Positions 35,637-45,042 are shown, counted from the stretch's first letter. The stretch: DNA of 52,328 nt from Chlamydiia bacterium (GCA_022601435.1 JAJACQ010000035.1:1-52328); one strand, 5' to 3'. Notes: generated by a model not told the origin, from the sequence alone. Made by a program: numbers and translations.

Positions 35637-36671
35637 TTAGAACTCTGATAGTTTTTTGTCGAGATCCACTTTCTTATTTCTTGAAAAGATTAAAAATACA
35701 ACTCCTAATAAAATCATCGGAAGACTCAAAAGCTGACCTATTTGTAAACTATTTGCTGTATCATAAACAGATTGTGGAACTTTTAAAAATTCTAAAAAGA
35801 AGCGAGCGGAAAAAGAAATGATAAGAACAATTCCTAAACAAAAGCCATCCCTTTTTTGATAGGCAAATTTTTTCCATAACGAAAACAAAAGAATAGAAAC
35901 AGCCATGTAAAGAATAAATTCATATAGCTGCATAGGATGACGGGGAACAATAGCACCTCCATCTGCAGGGTGTCTAAAAATGATAGCCCACGGAAGAGTT
36001 GAAGCTCCCCCTAAAATCTCTTGATTAATAAAATTCCCAATCCTAATCCAAGCACAGACAAACATCGTGGGGGCGGCTATTATATCCATGAATGTCAAAA
36101 AGGAAATTGACTTGTTCTTTCTAACAAAAATAAATGCTGCAATCAAAATGGCGGCGATGCCTCCATGACTTGCTAGTCCACCTTCCCAAGTCTTGATGAT
36201 TTCAAGCGGCGAATAAAGATACTCCATGATGTTTTCATAAAATATAATGTGACCGAGCCTTGCTCCAATAATGGTTGCTAAAATAATATATATAAGAGCT
36301 GATTCTGAAAATTTAACGGCCTTACTTTTTATAGAAATGACAGTAGATTCGGTCTCTTCAAGATATAATTGTAATTTTAAACGTGAAAGTTTTTTCTCAT
36401 CCCTTACTCTTGCTGCATAAAACGCATAAAGCTTTTGATGCTCCTTAGAAAAAACATGACCCATAGGAACAACAATATCCTTGAATTGTTTGTCTATATT
36501 AATGGAATCTAGAATATGGCGTGTATACATCCAAATAAAAATTTTAAACCCCAGGTAAAAAGCTAACGCAAATATGCAGCCATACCATGCAATGGGATGG
36601 TTTATAAAGGGGATAGTAAAGAATATTGGGTCTGGATCAATTGTTATCCAAGCAAGTAGAGAATTTAGCAT
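35637..36671 (-). CDS. lgt: Prolipoprotein diacylglyceryl transferase Lgt
   Basis: Lgt attaches diacylglycerol to the lipobox cysteine of prelipoproteins in the inner membrane. The 344-residue protein has HPIAWYGCIFALAF, the Lgt-specific GARLGHIIFYE, the active-site loop GGLASHGGIAA, IRIGNFINQEILG and RHPMQLYEFILY. It is about 70 residues longer than E. coli Lgt. The extra part is a charged segment (about 50-120) between the first two hydrophobic stretches. Two small lipoproteins are encoded 4 kb away. Confidence 0.93.
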   Translation of the reverse strand: MLNSLLAWITIDPDPIFFTIPFINHPIAWYGCIFALAFYLGFKIFIWMYTRHILDSINIDKQFKDIVVPMGHVFSKEHQKLYAFYAARVRDEKKLSRLKLQLYLEETESTVISIKSKAVKFSESALIYIILATIIGARLGHIIFYENIMEYLYSPLEIIKTWEGGLASHGGIAAILIAAFIFVRKNKSISFLTFMDIIAAPTMFVCAWIRIGNFINQEILGGASTLPWAIIFRHPADGGAIVPRHPMQLYEFILYMAVSILLFSLWKKFAYQKRDGFCLGIVLIISFSARFFLEFLKVPQSVYDTANSLQIGQLLSLPMILLGVVFLIFSRNKKVDLDKKLSEF

Positions 36672-36735
36672 AGTTCACCTCATCAAAACACTCTTTATTA
36701 TAGATGTTTTGATAATTTAATGGTATCCTTCTTGC

Positions 36736-37146
36736 ATGAGATTTAAAATTAAAGTTTATTGCGTAGGAAGAGCGCATCGCGGCTGGTTAAAAGAAGCTTT
36801 AGAAACATATGAAAAGCGCCTTACAAGCAGATGTCTTTTTGAATGGGTGATCGTAAAATCAGGTAAAGAATTAAAAGAAAAACTTTCATCTCTTTCATAC
36901 TTCTGCCTTGATCCACTTGGCAAATCTCACACAAGTGAAAGCTTTTCAAACCTGATTGAAAACAAAGTCTCGTGGAATTTTGTAATCGGCGGTGCTGAAG
37001 GACTTTGTTTAGAAGTGAAACAAAACGCACAAGGTCTCATTAGCTTTTCCAAAATGACCTTCCCACATGAATTTGTAAGACTTTTAATTATCGAGCAAAT
37101 CTATCGTGCAATAGAAATTACAAATCATACTCCCTATCATAAATAG
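36736..37146 (+). CDS. rlmH: 23S rRNA (pseudouridine-1915-N3) methyltransferase RlmH
   Basis: RlmH is a SPOUT methyltransferase acting on helix 69 of 23S rRNA in the 70S ribosome. The 136-residue protein shows KVYCVGRAHRGWLKEALETY, the SAM loop FVIGGAEGL and the C-terminal FSKMTFPHEFVRLLIIEQIY with TPYHK at the end. It is slightly shorter than the usual 155 residues. It is a single gene, divergent from lgt across a 64-base gap. Confidence 0.94.
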   Translation: MRFKIKVYCVGRAHRGWLKEALETYEKRLTSRCLFEWVIVKSGKELKEKLSSLSYFCLDPLGKSHTSESFSNLIENKVSWNFVIGGAEGLCLEVKQNAQGLISFSKMTFPHEFVRLLIIEQIYRAIEITNHTPYHK

Positions 37147-37234
37147 GTTTTTTATTTATTCTTTACATTTATTCAATTAATTTAAGTTGTTTGAATAATA
37201 GACAAAAAGTAGAGCTTCACAACTAAAAAGAGAT

Positions 37235-39100
37235 TTATTCAGCGACTTGTTTGTCTTCTTTATGTAGGATTTGAGTGATGTAGGAGTTGATGAATGGAAT
37301 GTAAGGAAGAAGCGCTCGGGTGATAGAGGCAAGTTCTGCCATATAGAATTCTTTAAAGACGGATTGTTGATCGTGCATTAGGTTGTGAAGGTGCCATTTT
37401 TGGAAGCGATCGAATGGTGTCTCATTTTTATCTTTCATATAAGCAAAGAAGTAGTGAAGGTAGTAAAGGGAGATGCGTTTTTGAATAGAGCTTTTCCATG
37501 GCGTCAGGCCGGGATGTTTTTTGATAAACTTTTTAGTTATATGGTTGATAATCTCTTTATGGGAGAGATCTTTATGTTTAAGAGTTTTCATTTCTTCGAG
37601 CAGGATTTTAAAGATAGAGTGTTCTTCTGAAAATTTTAGGTGAGAGGCAAGGCAAAGGTTTTGGATGCTCCAGTAGTGGGTGCGTTCATTCAAGTTGTTA
37701 GCTTTTAGTTCAGAGACGCGTTTTAGGTGCTTTATAGATAGTTCTACAATTTCAGGAAATGGGAGGCTTGAATGATCAAGGTATAAAGAGGCGATTTCAT
37801 CTTCGATAGTTTGGACAAGGTGAGCTGGGATCTTCCAAGAATCTTGGAGGTCATTTTTGATATTTTTCCAGATGACAACTTCTAAAAGTTCTAGATCTTT
37901 TATTTCAAAGGATGGAAGAGATTGCATACGGTCGAACAGTGAGATGAGGATTTCTATAAGGTAGCCGCGCACATTTTTAACGCCGCGTTTTTCAGCCAAG
38001 AGGATTTCTTGGTTGATAAAGTGGAAGATCTCTCTTCTAATAACAGGTTTTCCCACAGCCAAGTTATTTGATCGTAAAGAAAAGACGTAATCGATAGCGG
38101 ACTTAAGGCCTTTAAGGGCGTCTTCTTTACTTAGTGATTCTTTCAATCTGTAGGTGAATATCAATCTTTTTACAAAGGCAAGGCGAGAGGCTGCCGATAG
38201 TTTTGATTCATCTTTTAAGACTCTTTTATGTTCGCACTTAATAAAGGATTCGATTTTTTCTAAAGATTCTTTTGGGTATATGCTATGAAGAGGTGATGAG
38301 CAGTAAACTTTATCTGCGATGATAGATGAGATTTGAGGAGTAAGTTCGTAGAAATTTCTTATACGGTTAATAGATAAAAGAGCTGTGATTTTTCTGTGCA
38401 GTTTTTCTTGGAGTTCTTTTTGAGGAAGGAGCGGATGTTCTGCGATTAACTCTAATTGAAATCTGATGAGTAATTTATCTAGTGTATCGATAGATTCGTA
38501 TGGGGAGCTTGCTTTATCAAAATTTGGGATAAGTTGTTTTTGCATAGCCCAGATGATTTTAGTCAGTTTGCTTTTTTCCACAGACTCACCATCTATGGCG
38601 GCGATACATTCAGAAATCTTGCCGGTAATATGGTGTGCGAAGTGAAAGGATGTGTGAGAAGGAGGAAGTTCCTTTTCAAAAAAGAGAGAAAGATTTTCTC
38701 TAATCAAATAAGAAATGTCGAGTTTCCCGTTTTGATTATAGTCATAATGTTTCTCTAAATACTTTACATAGTAGTGAATCTTTTCCCATGTTTTTTTAAG
38801 AGCTGAGATTCCTAGTCTATAGTGAGGGAAGTGTTGTCTAAATTCAGGTAAAACTTCTGCAAGCAGTGTTTTTTGAATTTGGTGAGACCATTTTTTTGGA
38901 TGATTGTTTTTTGTAATTTCTTTCTTTAAGCGCTTTGCTAAAAAGAGGGAGAGTTCAGAGAAAGGGTCATGAAATTCACCAATCTCTTCAACTGGGTATA
39001 AAAAACCGTGCTTATAAAGCTCTGTCTCATCGCCCTTAGAGTAGATGCGATTCAATGCGTCAGGAGTGGACTTAATGTGATCCTTTTTTTTATCTGACAT
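37235..39100 (-). CDS. Hypothetical protein, 621 residues
   Basis: Not recognised. A basic, strongly helical, soluble-looking protein without signal peptide or membrane segment. It has many Leu/Lys/Glu-rich helices (for example LAKRLKKEITKNNH, LHRKITALLSINRIRNF) and His-containing stretches (HTSFHFAHHITGK). A central aromatic patch is KTWEKIHYYVKYLEKHYDY. It is transcribed divergently from ssb across a 232-base gap. It could be a chlamydia-specific conserved protein, but I cannot tie it to a family. Confidence 0.6.
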   Translation of the reverse strand: MSDKKKDHIKSTPDALNRIYSKGDETELYKHGFLYPVEEIGEFHDPFSELSLFLAKRLKKEITKNNHPKKWSHQIQKTLLAEVLPEFRQHFPHYRLGISALKKTWEKIHYYVKYLEKHYDYNQNGKLDISYLIRENLSLFFEKELPPSHTSFHFAHHITGKISECIAAIDGESVEKSKLTKIIWAMQKQLIPNFDKASSPYESIDTLDKLLIRFQLELIAEHPLLPQKELQEKLHRKITALLSINRIRNFYELTPQISSIIADKVYCSSPLHSIYPKESLEKIESFIKCEHKRVLKDESKLSAASRLAFVKRLIFTYRLKESLSKEDALKGLKSAIDYVFSLRSNNLAVGKPVIRREIFHFINQEILLAEKRGVKNVRGYLIEILISLFDRMQSLPSFEIKDLELLEVVIWKNIKNDLQDSWKIPAHLVQTIEDEIASLYLDHSSLPFPEIVELSIKHLKRVSELKANNLNERTHYWSIQNLCLASHLKFSEEHSIFKILLEEMKTLKHKDLSHKEIINHITKKFIKKHPGLTPWKSSIQKRISLYYLHYFFAYMKDKNETPFDRFQKWHLHNLMHDQQSVFKEFYMAELASITRALLPYIPFINSYITQILHKEDKQVAE

Positions 39101-39270
39101 TTTTTTTCTAAATTTTTTTTTACGTTATTCTTTGTTCTATATTAAATTCACTTTTTTGTCTAATGATTATATACTCTGTTTAATAATTATATTATTTAAT
39201 TATTAGATGACTAATTGCAATCCCTTACCAGGCATTACGTTAAGCGATTACACTTTTTAAAAAGTTAGTT

Positions 39271-39298
39271 TTGATGAAAAGAAAAAAAATGGTACACT
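39271..39298 (+). promoter_or_regulatory. Sigma-70-type promoter candidate for ssb
   Basis: TTGATG (-35) and TACACT (-10) are separated by 16 bases, and transcription would start about 25 bases before the ssb ATG. Confidence 0.6.
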
Positions 39299-39332
39299 AA
39301 TCTAAATTAAAAAAACCAAAAGAGGTTCGTAT

Positions 39333-39776
39333 ATGAATTACACAACAATAGCAGGACATTTAGGTTCTGATCCAGAAACACGCTTTACTCCAAATGGAAG
39401 AAAGGTGACATCTTTAAGAGTCGCTTGTAAATCTAGAAAAGGTGGAAAAGATGAAACAATGTGGTGGAGAGTGACTATCTGGGGAGAAACCTTTGATAAG
39501 ATCTTACCTTACTTTAAAAAAGGAAGCCCAATAGTTGTTAATGGCGAAATGATGCCTCCAGAAATGTATCAAAATAGAGAAGGCAATACTCAAATCTCTT
39601 TAAGCATCACAGCTCATAACATCTCATTTAGCCCATTCGGTAAAGGTAAATCAGAAGAAGGCGGATCAAATAATAGAGCCCAACAGCCAGCATATGCAGA
39701 AGCAGCAGCGCCATCTACTGAGGCTCCTCAGTCTTTTGAGGCTAACCCGATATCGGACGACGAAATCCCATTCTAG
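39333..39776 (+). CDS. ssb: Single-stranded DNA-binding protein
   Basis: SSB coats single-stranded DNA in replication, repair and recombination. The 147-residue protein has an OB fold (TIAGHLGSDPETRFTPNGRK, WWRVTIWGETFDKI, VVNGEMMPPEMYQ), an Ala/Pro/Gln-rich linker and the acidic partner-binding tip ISDDEIPF. A ribosome-binding site AAGAGG lies upstream. It stands alone, followed by its own terminator. Confidence 0.96.
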   Translation: MNYTTIAGHLGSDPETRFTPNGRKVTSLRVACKSRKGGKDETMWWRVTIWGETFDKILPYFKKGSPIVVNGEMMPPEMYQNREGNTQISLSITAHNISFSPFGKGKSEEGGSNNRAQQPAYAEAAAPSTEAPQSFEANPISDDEIPF

Positions 39777-39777
39777 G

Positions 39778-39806
39778 GAAAAAGGCGTCTTTTGGCGTCC
39801 TTTTTC
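39778..39806 (+). terminator. Terminator of ssb
   Basis: GAAAAAGGCG and CGTCCTTTTTC pair over ten bases with one bulged T around the loop TCTTTTGG. The A-run and T-run are part of the stem, so it can work in both directions. Confidence 0.7.
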
Positions 39807-39855
39807 ATAAACCGGGCCTCCGAGTACCAATACGTACACTATCGGCCCGGTTTAT
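39807..39855. repeat. GC-rich inverted repeat after ssb
   Basis: ATAAACCGGGCC and GGCCCGGTTTAT form a perfect 12-base stem around a 25-base centre, which itself contains GTAC-CAATAC-GTAC. It starts at the next base after the ssb terminator. The stem is much richer in GC than its surroundings. No T-run follows. It could be a second terminator, a processing site or a mobile-element end; none is proven. Confidence 0.65.
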
Positions 39856-39902
39856 AAATAATCACATCCAAAATCCACCCCTTCTCTTACTAATAGCGTG
39901 TT

Positions 39903-39920
39903 TCGGATACACGTATCCGA
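39903..39920. repeat. Short inverted repeat
   Basis: TCGGATAC-AC-GTATCCGA, a perfect 8-base palindrome with a 2-base centre, in the gene-free stretch 39777-40173. The rest of that stretch (39921-40173) holds a possible TTGATT / TATTAG promoter for the lipoprotein gene and no ORF that I can support. Confidence 0.5.
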
Positions 39921-40173
39921 GTGATGGTGTTTAAACAAGAGTAATTTAGATATAAAAGGCTCTTGTTTGTGTTTATTCAAAGGTCAAATTGGAAGATCTT
40001 TCGTTTTTCAGCTATCTAGGTTGCTGGGTGTGTGGGGGATGTATTTTTTTTTAGCAAATGTTTGCAAATAATAGGAGCCTCTGTTTATTTAGAGTAGATC
40101 TTTAGTAGAGAGCGTTGATTTTCAAGTTCTCTAAAAGGTATTAGAAACAAAAAACAAACATAAGGAGAGTATT

Positions 40174-40314
40174 ATGAAAAAGTTAGCTATGTATACAGTT
40201 TTTGGCGTCATTGCACTAATGAGCATTTCATGTGCAGGTAAAGAATCTAAAGGAAGAAGATGTAAATCTTGTTCTTCACTAGGGTCTTCTGTATCGATCG
40301 AAAACGTAAGTTAA
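40174..40314 (+). CDS. Small lipoprotein, 46 residues
   Basis: A very short secreted lipoprotein. MKKLAMYTVFGVIALMSISC is a signal peptide whose lipobox ends at Cys20; the mature part is only 27 residues, with a basic patch and two more cysteines (GRRCKSCSS). AAGGAG lies 8 bases before the ATG. Together with the next gene it forms a tandem pair of similar size and layout. Small cysteine-containing lipoproteins of the outer membrane are known in chlamydiae (OmcA), but this is not clearly homologous. Confidence 0.7.
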   Translation: MKKLAMYTVFGVIALMSISCAGKESKGRRCKSCSSLGSSVSIENVS

Positions 40315-40346
40315 TAACATTTAATAATAAAAATATAGAGGATAAT

Positions 40347-40490
40347 ATGAAAAAAGCTTTGCTATTTAGTCTTTTAAGTGTGTTTTGTCTATCTTTTGCA
40401 GCATGTACAATGAATAAAAAAGATGATAAGAAAAAACATTCACACCCACATCACAGACGTTATCATTCAGAAGCATGTTCTGAAAGATAA
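40347..40490 (+). CDS. Small His-rich lipoprotein, 47 residues
   Basis: MKKALLFSLLSVFCLSFAAC is a signal peptide with a lipobox at Cys20. The mature 28 residues are Lys-rich then His-rich (KKHSHPHHRRYHSEACSER). The histidine cluster could bind metal, but that is only a possibility. The ATG at 40347 is chosen because the signal peptide starts there and GAGGA precedes it; an upstream ATG in the same frame adds an unlikely 26-residue leader. A strong terminator follows. Confidence 0.7.
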   Translation: MKKALLFSLLSVFCLSFAACTMNKKDDKKKHSHPHHRRYHSEACSER

Positions 40491-40522
40491 GAGTGTTGTA
40501 ATACTAAACAAATATTCAAAAG

Positions 40523-40559
40523 AGCTTATAGTCAATCAATAAGACTATAAGCTTTTTTT
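40523..40559. terminator. Bidirectional Rho-independent terminator
   Basis: AGCTTATAGTC and GACTATAAGCT form a perfect 11-base stem around AATCAATAA, followed by seven T on the plus strand and preceded by an A-run that serves the minus strand. It separates the lipoprotein pair from the convergent giant gene, whose stop codon lies at its edge. Confidence 0.9.
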
Positions 40560-43500
40560 ATGCATGACTTTTATTTCTTTCACTCAGAAAGAACCCTTCT
40601 ACAATTTTTTGTGTAGCACAAGTTGTAAAGAGGCTGCTTTTTACAAGATTCAATATATTTTGTATTTGAGGGGTGAAGGTATCAGCAGCTTCGGATTCAA
40701 TTTCTTCAAGCCCCATTGCAGCAAGAGCTCTTGGGAGTTTAGTCTTTTCATGAGAAGGCTTTTTAATTTCCTTATCTTTAGCTTCATTTATGGCTTTTAA
40801 ATACTCATCATAAACTTCTTTAAACTTTTCGATGCTTTCATCACTCTTTTTAAGGTCGATAAATGTCTCATAATTCTTATGATGCTTGCGGATTTCTTTA
40901 AGAAGCTGTTTGATAGAAGTATTGATCTTGTTATCTATTGTTGATTGGGCAATCTTTGAGACATCCTCAAACTCTTTTATCAGAGCACTTCGTCTTGCAA
41001 GGAAATTTTCTGCCTCAGGGGCATTATCCGCAGTAGAAGTTCTATTGTTGGGGTATATGTCAAATAATTTTTTTAATATTTCAGATTGTAAGCATAATTT
41101 ACTATCCTCATCATTAGTTATATCATGAGGTTCATCACTACTTGTATAAAAAATAGATTGTGAATTATATCCCTCTACTTTTCTATATTCGTCTGTTCCT
41201 TCAAGTAATGCTACTAAATTCTCATCAGCCAGGAACTTTTGGAATTCATGTTTATTCAGGTAATTAGTAATTTGATCTTGTAGCCTTTGCCTTATAATGG
41301 GATCTGTTTCAATGAGTGTAAAAGTTTCTAACATTACTTTTAGATTCTCATAGAAATCAACTGAATTTGAAAAATACTTTTTTTCCACCATTAAAGCAGT
41401 CAAACGTTGTATGTTTCTTTTGATGCTGTTATATGCTTTATGATTTTTTGTTGTTTTAATACTATTGATACTTCCGGCAAGAGTAATCAATTGATTTTCC
41501 AAATCTTCACCTTCCTGAAGATTTTGTACTTGAGTAAGGAAATCATTAATTATGTCCTTCTCTTCAATTGCTTCTTCATCATCACTCTTATCTTTACCTT
41601 CAACTGTGTTTTCAGCGCTAATTAAACAAGACTGATAGTATTTTCGTTTTGTGCTGAAAAGCTCTAACATATTAACTATAGCATTAGTAATAGGATTTAA
41701 CTGATCACGTAAAGGATTTTTCTTATGAACAGGGGAGTCTTCGATTGCTTTGATATCGTCAATAAATTCAGAAAGGTGCTTAATTGTTTCCTCTATTTTG
41801 GTTAAGTTGTTTTGTAATGTACTTTTATCATTTTCTTCACGGAGATCCTCAGGAGAGAACTCAAGTTCATGAGCCTTTTTAAGAACTGAGTCATATTCTT
41901 TTTGAAATTCATCAATTGGGGGGTGAATAGGTTCATTAACAACTTTTACACATAACTGAAGAAGTCTTCTACCAAGAGCATTAATATTTCGCTCTAGTGT
42001 ATTTTGCCTTGTTACTGCTTCAGCTTCATTTTTTCTTTTAATTTCAGCAGGAACATTTTCTGGGGCATCAGATCTTAAGTTGTTATTAAGTGCTTCAAGA
42101 CCCTGGGCGATGTATTTTTCCATTTGATCTTTAGTGGTGACTTTTTTATAGATATTATATAACAACAAAGTGATTTTATTCAGACCCAGTTTAGCAAGTT
42201 TTTCTCCAATTATCGGAATTGCTTCTATGCGTTTTTCTAAAGATTCTTCATCCTCAAATATAGACGAAGTTGACAGGATCGATTGAATAAACTCTCTAGC
42301 TATTTTTTCTTCATCTTTTTTGAGAGCAGGTAGGGGGTCAAATTCAGGGCTATAATCATCTATTAAATCTTGAATTTCTTTATTAGCTTCATCGAGGATA
42401 AGAATAAATAACTCATCTAATACGATTGTATTATTTCCGTTATTTTCCCCTGATAGACTTTCAATCGTAGTTGTGATGATTTCTTCAAAGAATCCATTTT
42501 TAATCGCAATATCTTTTGCTATAGCGTTTATGATTATATTTAGAGGTTTTATAAATAGTGTCATGAGGAATTCAAAGACAGCGGTTAACACATAACCAAT
42601 TGCTATAATAGGGATAGCTAGCTTTTTAACCACAGAAACATCACTTTTATTAAACCGATTAATTGTGTTTTTAAGTTCTGTTTTACAAGCTTTGATATCA
42701 TCTATGAATTTGATTGGATCTTTATAATGAAGGTCAATAAAAGCATGGGTGGCATCTTTAAAGAGACTAGCCTGGTCTTCGGGTGTACCATTTACTAGTT
42801 CAAAAATTCTTTCAGATGTATCTTTTGAGGTCCTTATATTTTCTATGTGATTAGGGTCATTTGCTCTAATATATGACTTATCGATCTTTTTACATATTTC
42901 TGTAGTTGCTTTTAAAGTGGAAAGAGAGGTTGTATTAAGGTCGTCAGAAGCATTTAGGTGAATGGCTTCTGTGACTTGATTGTAGAAAGATTTAGAAATT
43001 CTAGGCGCCGCTGACATGACAGTAGCAGATATAAGAGGACTAATAATTGTATTTATAAATAAAGCAGTGTACCACGGAGTATGACTGTGAGCCATTTGAT
43101 CTTGAATTTCTCTTAAAAATATCCCGACACTTGTTTCAAAATCGCCTGTAAGCTTACCATTGTTAGTTTCAAATAACCTAACCATTTCTTCAAATGAGTC
43201 AATCTGCGCTCCATTACCAGTAAAAGCTCTATAAATAGTTTTGAATGTAAGAAGCTCAATTGTTTTATTTAACTCATCTTGACTTTTTTGATGATAGTCT
43301 TCTTCCTCTGCAGTACAAACTTCAGGAGGGATTAATTCCTTTGCTCGCTGCAGAAGCTCTGCAGTTGATCGATCTTTACTTGAACTAGTTTCTCCATTTG
43401 CATAATCAAGAACATTGTTTACTTTACTAGTGATCAATTTAACACCTCTTTCTAAAAGATTAAGGGGTGTATCATCATCTAAATCAGAATCAGAATCATC

Positions 43501-45042
43501 AGGTTCACCAACACCCTCAGGAAAAAGAGGGGATACCATATCTTTGAGCTGGTCATATGTTTTTTTTGCTTTTTCTTGAAGTGGTTGGGAGACTACTTGG
43601 TCAAGAGTCAACTGCGCAGCTTTTTGAACTCCAATGGCGGCAAGCGGTTTAACTACATTCAATCCGCGCAAAAGTAAGTCAGGAGTGGAGATTTCATCAG
43701 CATCGGGTTCTGAAGGATCGACTAATACGCTTTTAGCAATGTCTCTTATTTTATTTACAGCAGAAGTTGCACCTAAACCTAAAGCACCAAGAAGTAAATT
43801 GGCAAAGCCACTTCCGTAGGCTTGTTCAGCACTTGCGCAGAGCTGATCGATTATTGCAAGAATACCACCTTGGGGATTTGCTGGAACAGTTTCATCATCA
43901 GCCACAATTGTTGGATTTTGGCCATTGTTAACAGGAGCATCAGCATCAGTCATATCTGCAGTAGCCTGTCCACCTCCAGCTGGGGCTTGTTGAGGCCCTA
44001 AAGCATTACCTGCATTTGCGGATGTTGTAATTGCAGCATCCGCTTGTGAAATTCCTGTAAAAAGAGCTGTGACTCTTGCTAAAGTATTTGAAACCTCACG
44101 TTTTTTATCTGCGATATTCCTTCTGTGATCTGTAATCCCTGTTACATCTTGAATCCATTGACTAAATCTCTTTGCTTGGGCAAGAGCCATTGCTTTTGCT
44201 TCTTCCTTTGCGTTAAAATCTGGATCATTTACAAGGTTATCAATTTGAGCTAATTTGAATGTTGCTACTTGCGTGATCCATTGAATAAATGAAGCTTCTC
44301 CTGCTTGATTTGCCGGAAAATACCTTTCTTTTACTGCTCTTAAAGTTGTTCCACCTATTGCTATGGCATTAGAAACTTCTTCACGCTGCTCTGCTGTCAT
44401 TGATCTGCAAGCGGCATAATGAGCGAAAGCTTTTGTAGCTTGTCTTGCGGAGGTGCTCAAAGATTGGTTTCTTATTGTCTCAAAAGCATCTAAGGTAGTT
44501 AGAACACGGCCAATAGTTTCTTCACTTAATTGACTAACACCTGCATTAAAAAGAGCATTTCCGGTCTGTTCAGCAACTTGCATAGCGGTGTCTGTATTTT
44601 GAATTATTGGAGCCAATGTACGGTGCACTTTTGCTACCGCTGCAGCCGTAGGAAGAACTGCTCCCAAAGATCTATTCATAAAGTTTGCTAAAGGGTCTTT
44701 AATTTGTTCTGCAGCCGCGGGTTTTAGAGCTTGCTGAGCATTTGGATTTATAAGTGCTTGTATAGCTTGTTGGTGTTCAGGAGAAACTCGATTTCTAATA
44801 GCATTTGCACCTTGTTGAAGAGCTGCTTTTCCTACTTCTGCTCCTTTTGACCTGAAATAGTTTAAACATGAATGGGCAATATTCTGATAATTAGAAGCTG
44901 CATAACCAGCCGTTCCGCACAATACAACACCTAAGCCAGCGGCTGGTCCGGCAACTACAGCTGTGCCGGCTACTCCGAGAACCCCTAAAGTTCTTCTTAG
45001 TGTTGCTTTTGATAAATTCATATCGTCGAAAGTATAGTCCAT
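40558..45042 (-). CDS. Giant hypothetical protein, 1,494 residues
   Basis: Not recognised. The N-terminus has a Gly/Ala/Val-rich hydrophobic hairpin at about 18-50 (LGVLGVAGTAVVAGPAAGLG onward) without a cleavable signal peptide. It is followed by an Ala/Gln-rich region to about 400 with repeated three- to four-helix patterns. Further hydrophobic stretches lie near 650-672 (ALFINTIISPLISATVMSA) and 800-840 (LAIPIIAIGYVLTAVFEFLM). The C-terminal half is highly charged and likely coiled coil. A large protein with an Inc-like hydrophobic hairpin and long helical body, alone between a terminator and a 384-base spacer, could be a secreted effector. This is inference from layout only. Confidence 0.65.
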   Translation of the reverse strand: MDYTFDDMNLSKATLRRTLGVLGVAGTAVVAGPAAGLGVVLCGTAGYAASNYQNIAHSCLNYFRSKGAEVGKAALQQGANAIRNRVSPEHQQAIQALINPNAQQALKPAAAEQIKDPLANFMNRSLGAVLPTAAAVAKVHRTLAPIIQNTDTAMQVAEQTGNALFNAGVSQLSEETIGRVLTTLDAFETIRNQSLSTSARQATKAFAHYAACRSMTAEQREEVSNAIAIGGTTLRAVKERYFPANQAGEASFIQWITQVATFKLAQIDNLVNDPDFNAKEEAKAMALAQAKRFSQWIQDVTGITDHRRNIADKKREVSNTLARVTALFTGISQADAAITTSANAGNALGPQQAPAGGGQATADMTDADAPVNNGQNPTIVADDETVPANPQGGILAIIDQLCASAEQAYGSGFANLLLGALGLGATSAVNKIRDIAKSVLVDPSEPDADEISTPDLLLRGLNVVKPLAAIGVQKAAQLTLDQVVSQPLQEKAKKTYDQLKDMVSPLFPEGVGEPDDSDSDLDDDTPLNLLERGVKLITSKVNNVLDYANGETSSSKDRSTAELLQRAKELIPPEVCTAEEEDYHQKSQDELNKTIELLTFKTIYRAFTGNGAQIDSFEEMVRLFETNNGKLTGDFETSVGIFLREIQDQMAHSHTPWYTALFINTIISPLISATVMSAAPRISKSFYNQVTEAIHLNASDDLNTTSLSTLKATTEICKKIDKSYIRANDPNHIENIRTSKDTSERIFELVNGTPEDQASLFKDATHAFIDLHYKDPIKFIDDIKACKTELKNTINRFNKSDVSVVKKLAIPIIAIGYVLTAVFEFLMTLFIKPLNIIINAIAKDIAIKNGFFEEIITTTIESLSGENNGNNTIVLDELFILILDEANKEIQDLIDDYSPEFDPLPALKKDEEKIAREFIQSILSTSSIFEDEESLEKRIEAIPIIGEKLAKLGLNKITLLLYNIYKKVTTKDQMEKYIAQGLEALNNNLRSDAPENVPAEIKRKNEAEAVTRQNTLERNINALGRRLLQLCVKVVNEPIHPPIDEFQKEYDSVLKKAHELEFSPEDLREENDKSTLQNNLTKIEETIKHLSEFIDDIKAIEDSPVHKKNPLRDQLNPITNAIVNMLELFSTKRKYYQSCLISAENTVEGKDKSDDEEAIEEKDIINDFLTQVQNLQEGEDLENQLITLAGSINSIKTTKNHKAYNSIKRNIQRLTALMVEKKYFSNSVDFYENLKVMLETFTLIETDPIIRQRLQDQITNYLNKHEFQKFLADENLVALLEGTDEYRKVEGYNSQSIFYTSSDEPHDITNDEDSKLCLQSEILKKLFDIYPNNRTSTADNAPEAENFLARRSALIKEFEDVSKIAQSTIDNKINTSIKQLLKEIRKHHKNYETFIDLKKSDESIEKFKEVYDEYLKAINEAKDKEIKKPSHEKTKLPRALAAMGLEEIESEAADTFTPQIQNILNLVKSSLFTTCATQKIVEGFFLSERNKSHA

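Noticed and set aside
39807..39855. tRNA gene
   Set aside because: The 12-base stem is too long for an acceptor stem and the enclosed 25 bases cannot make the D, anticodon and T arms.
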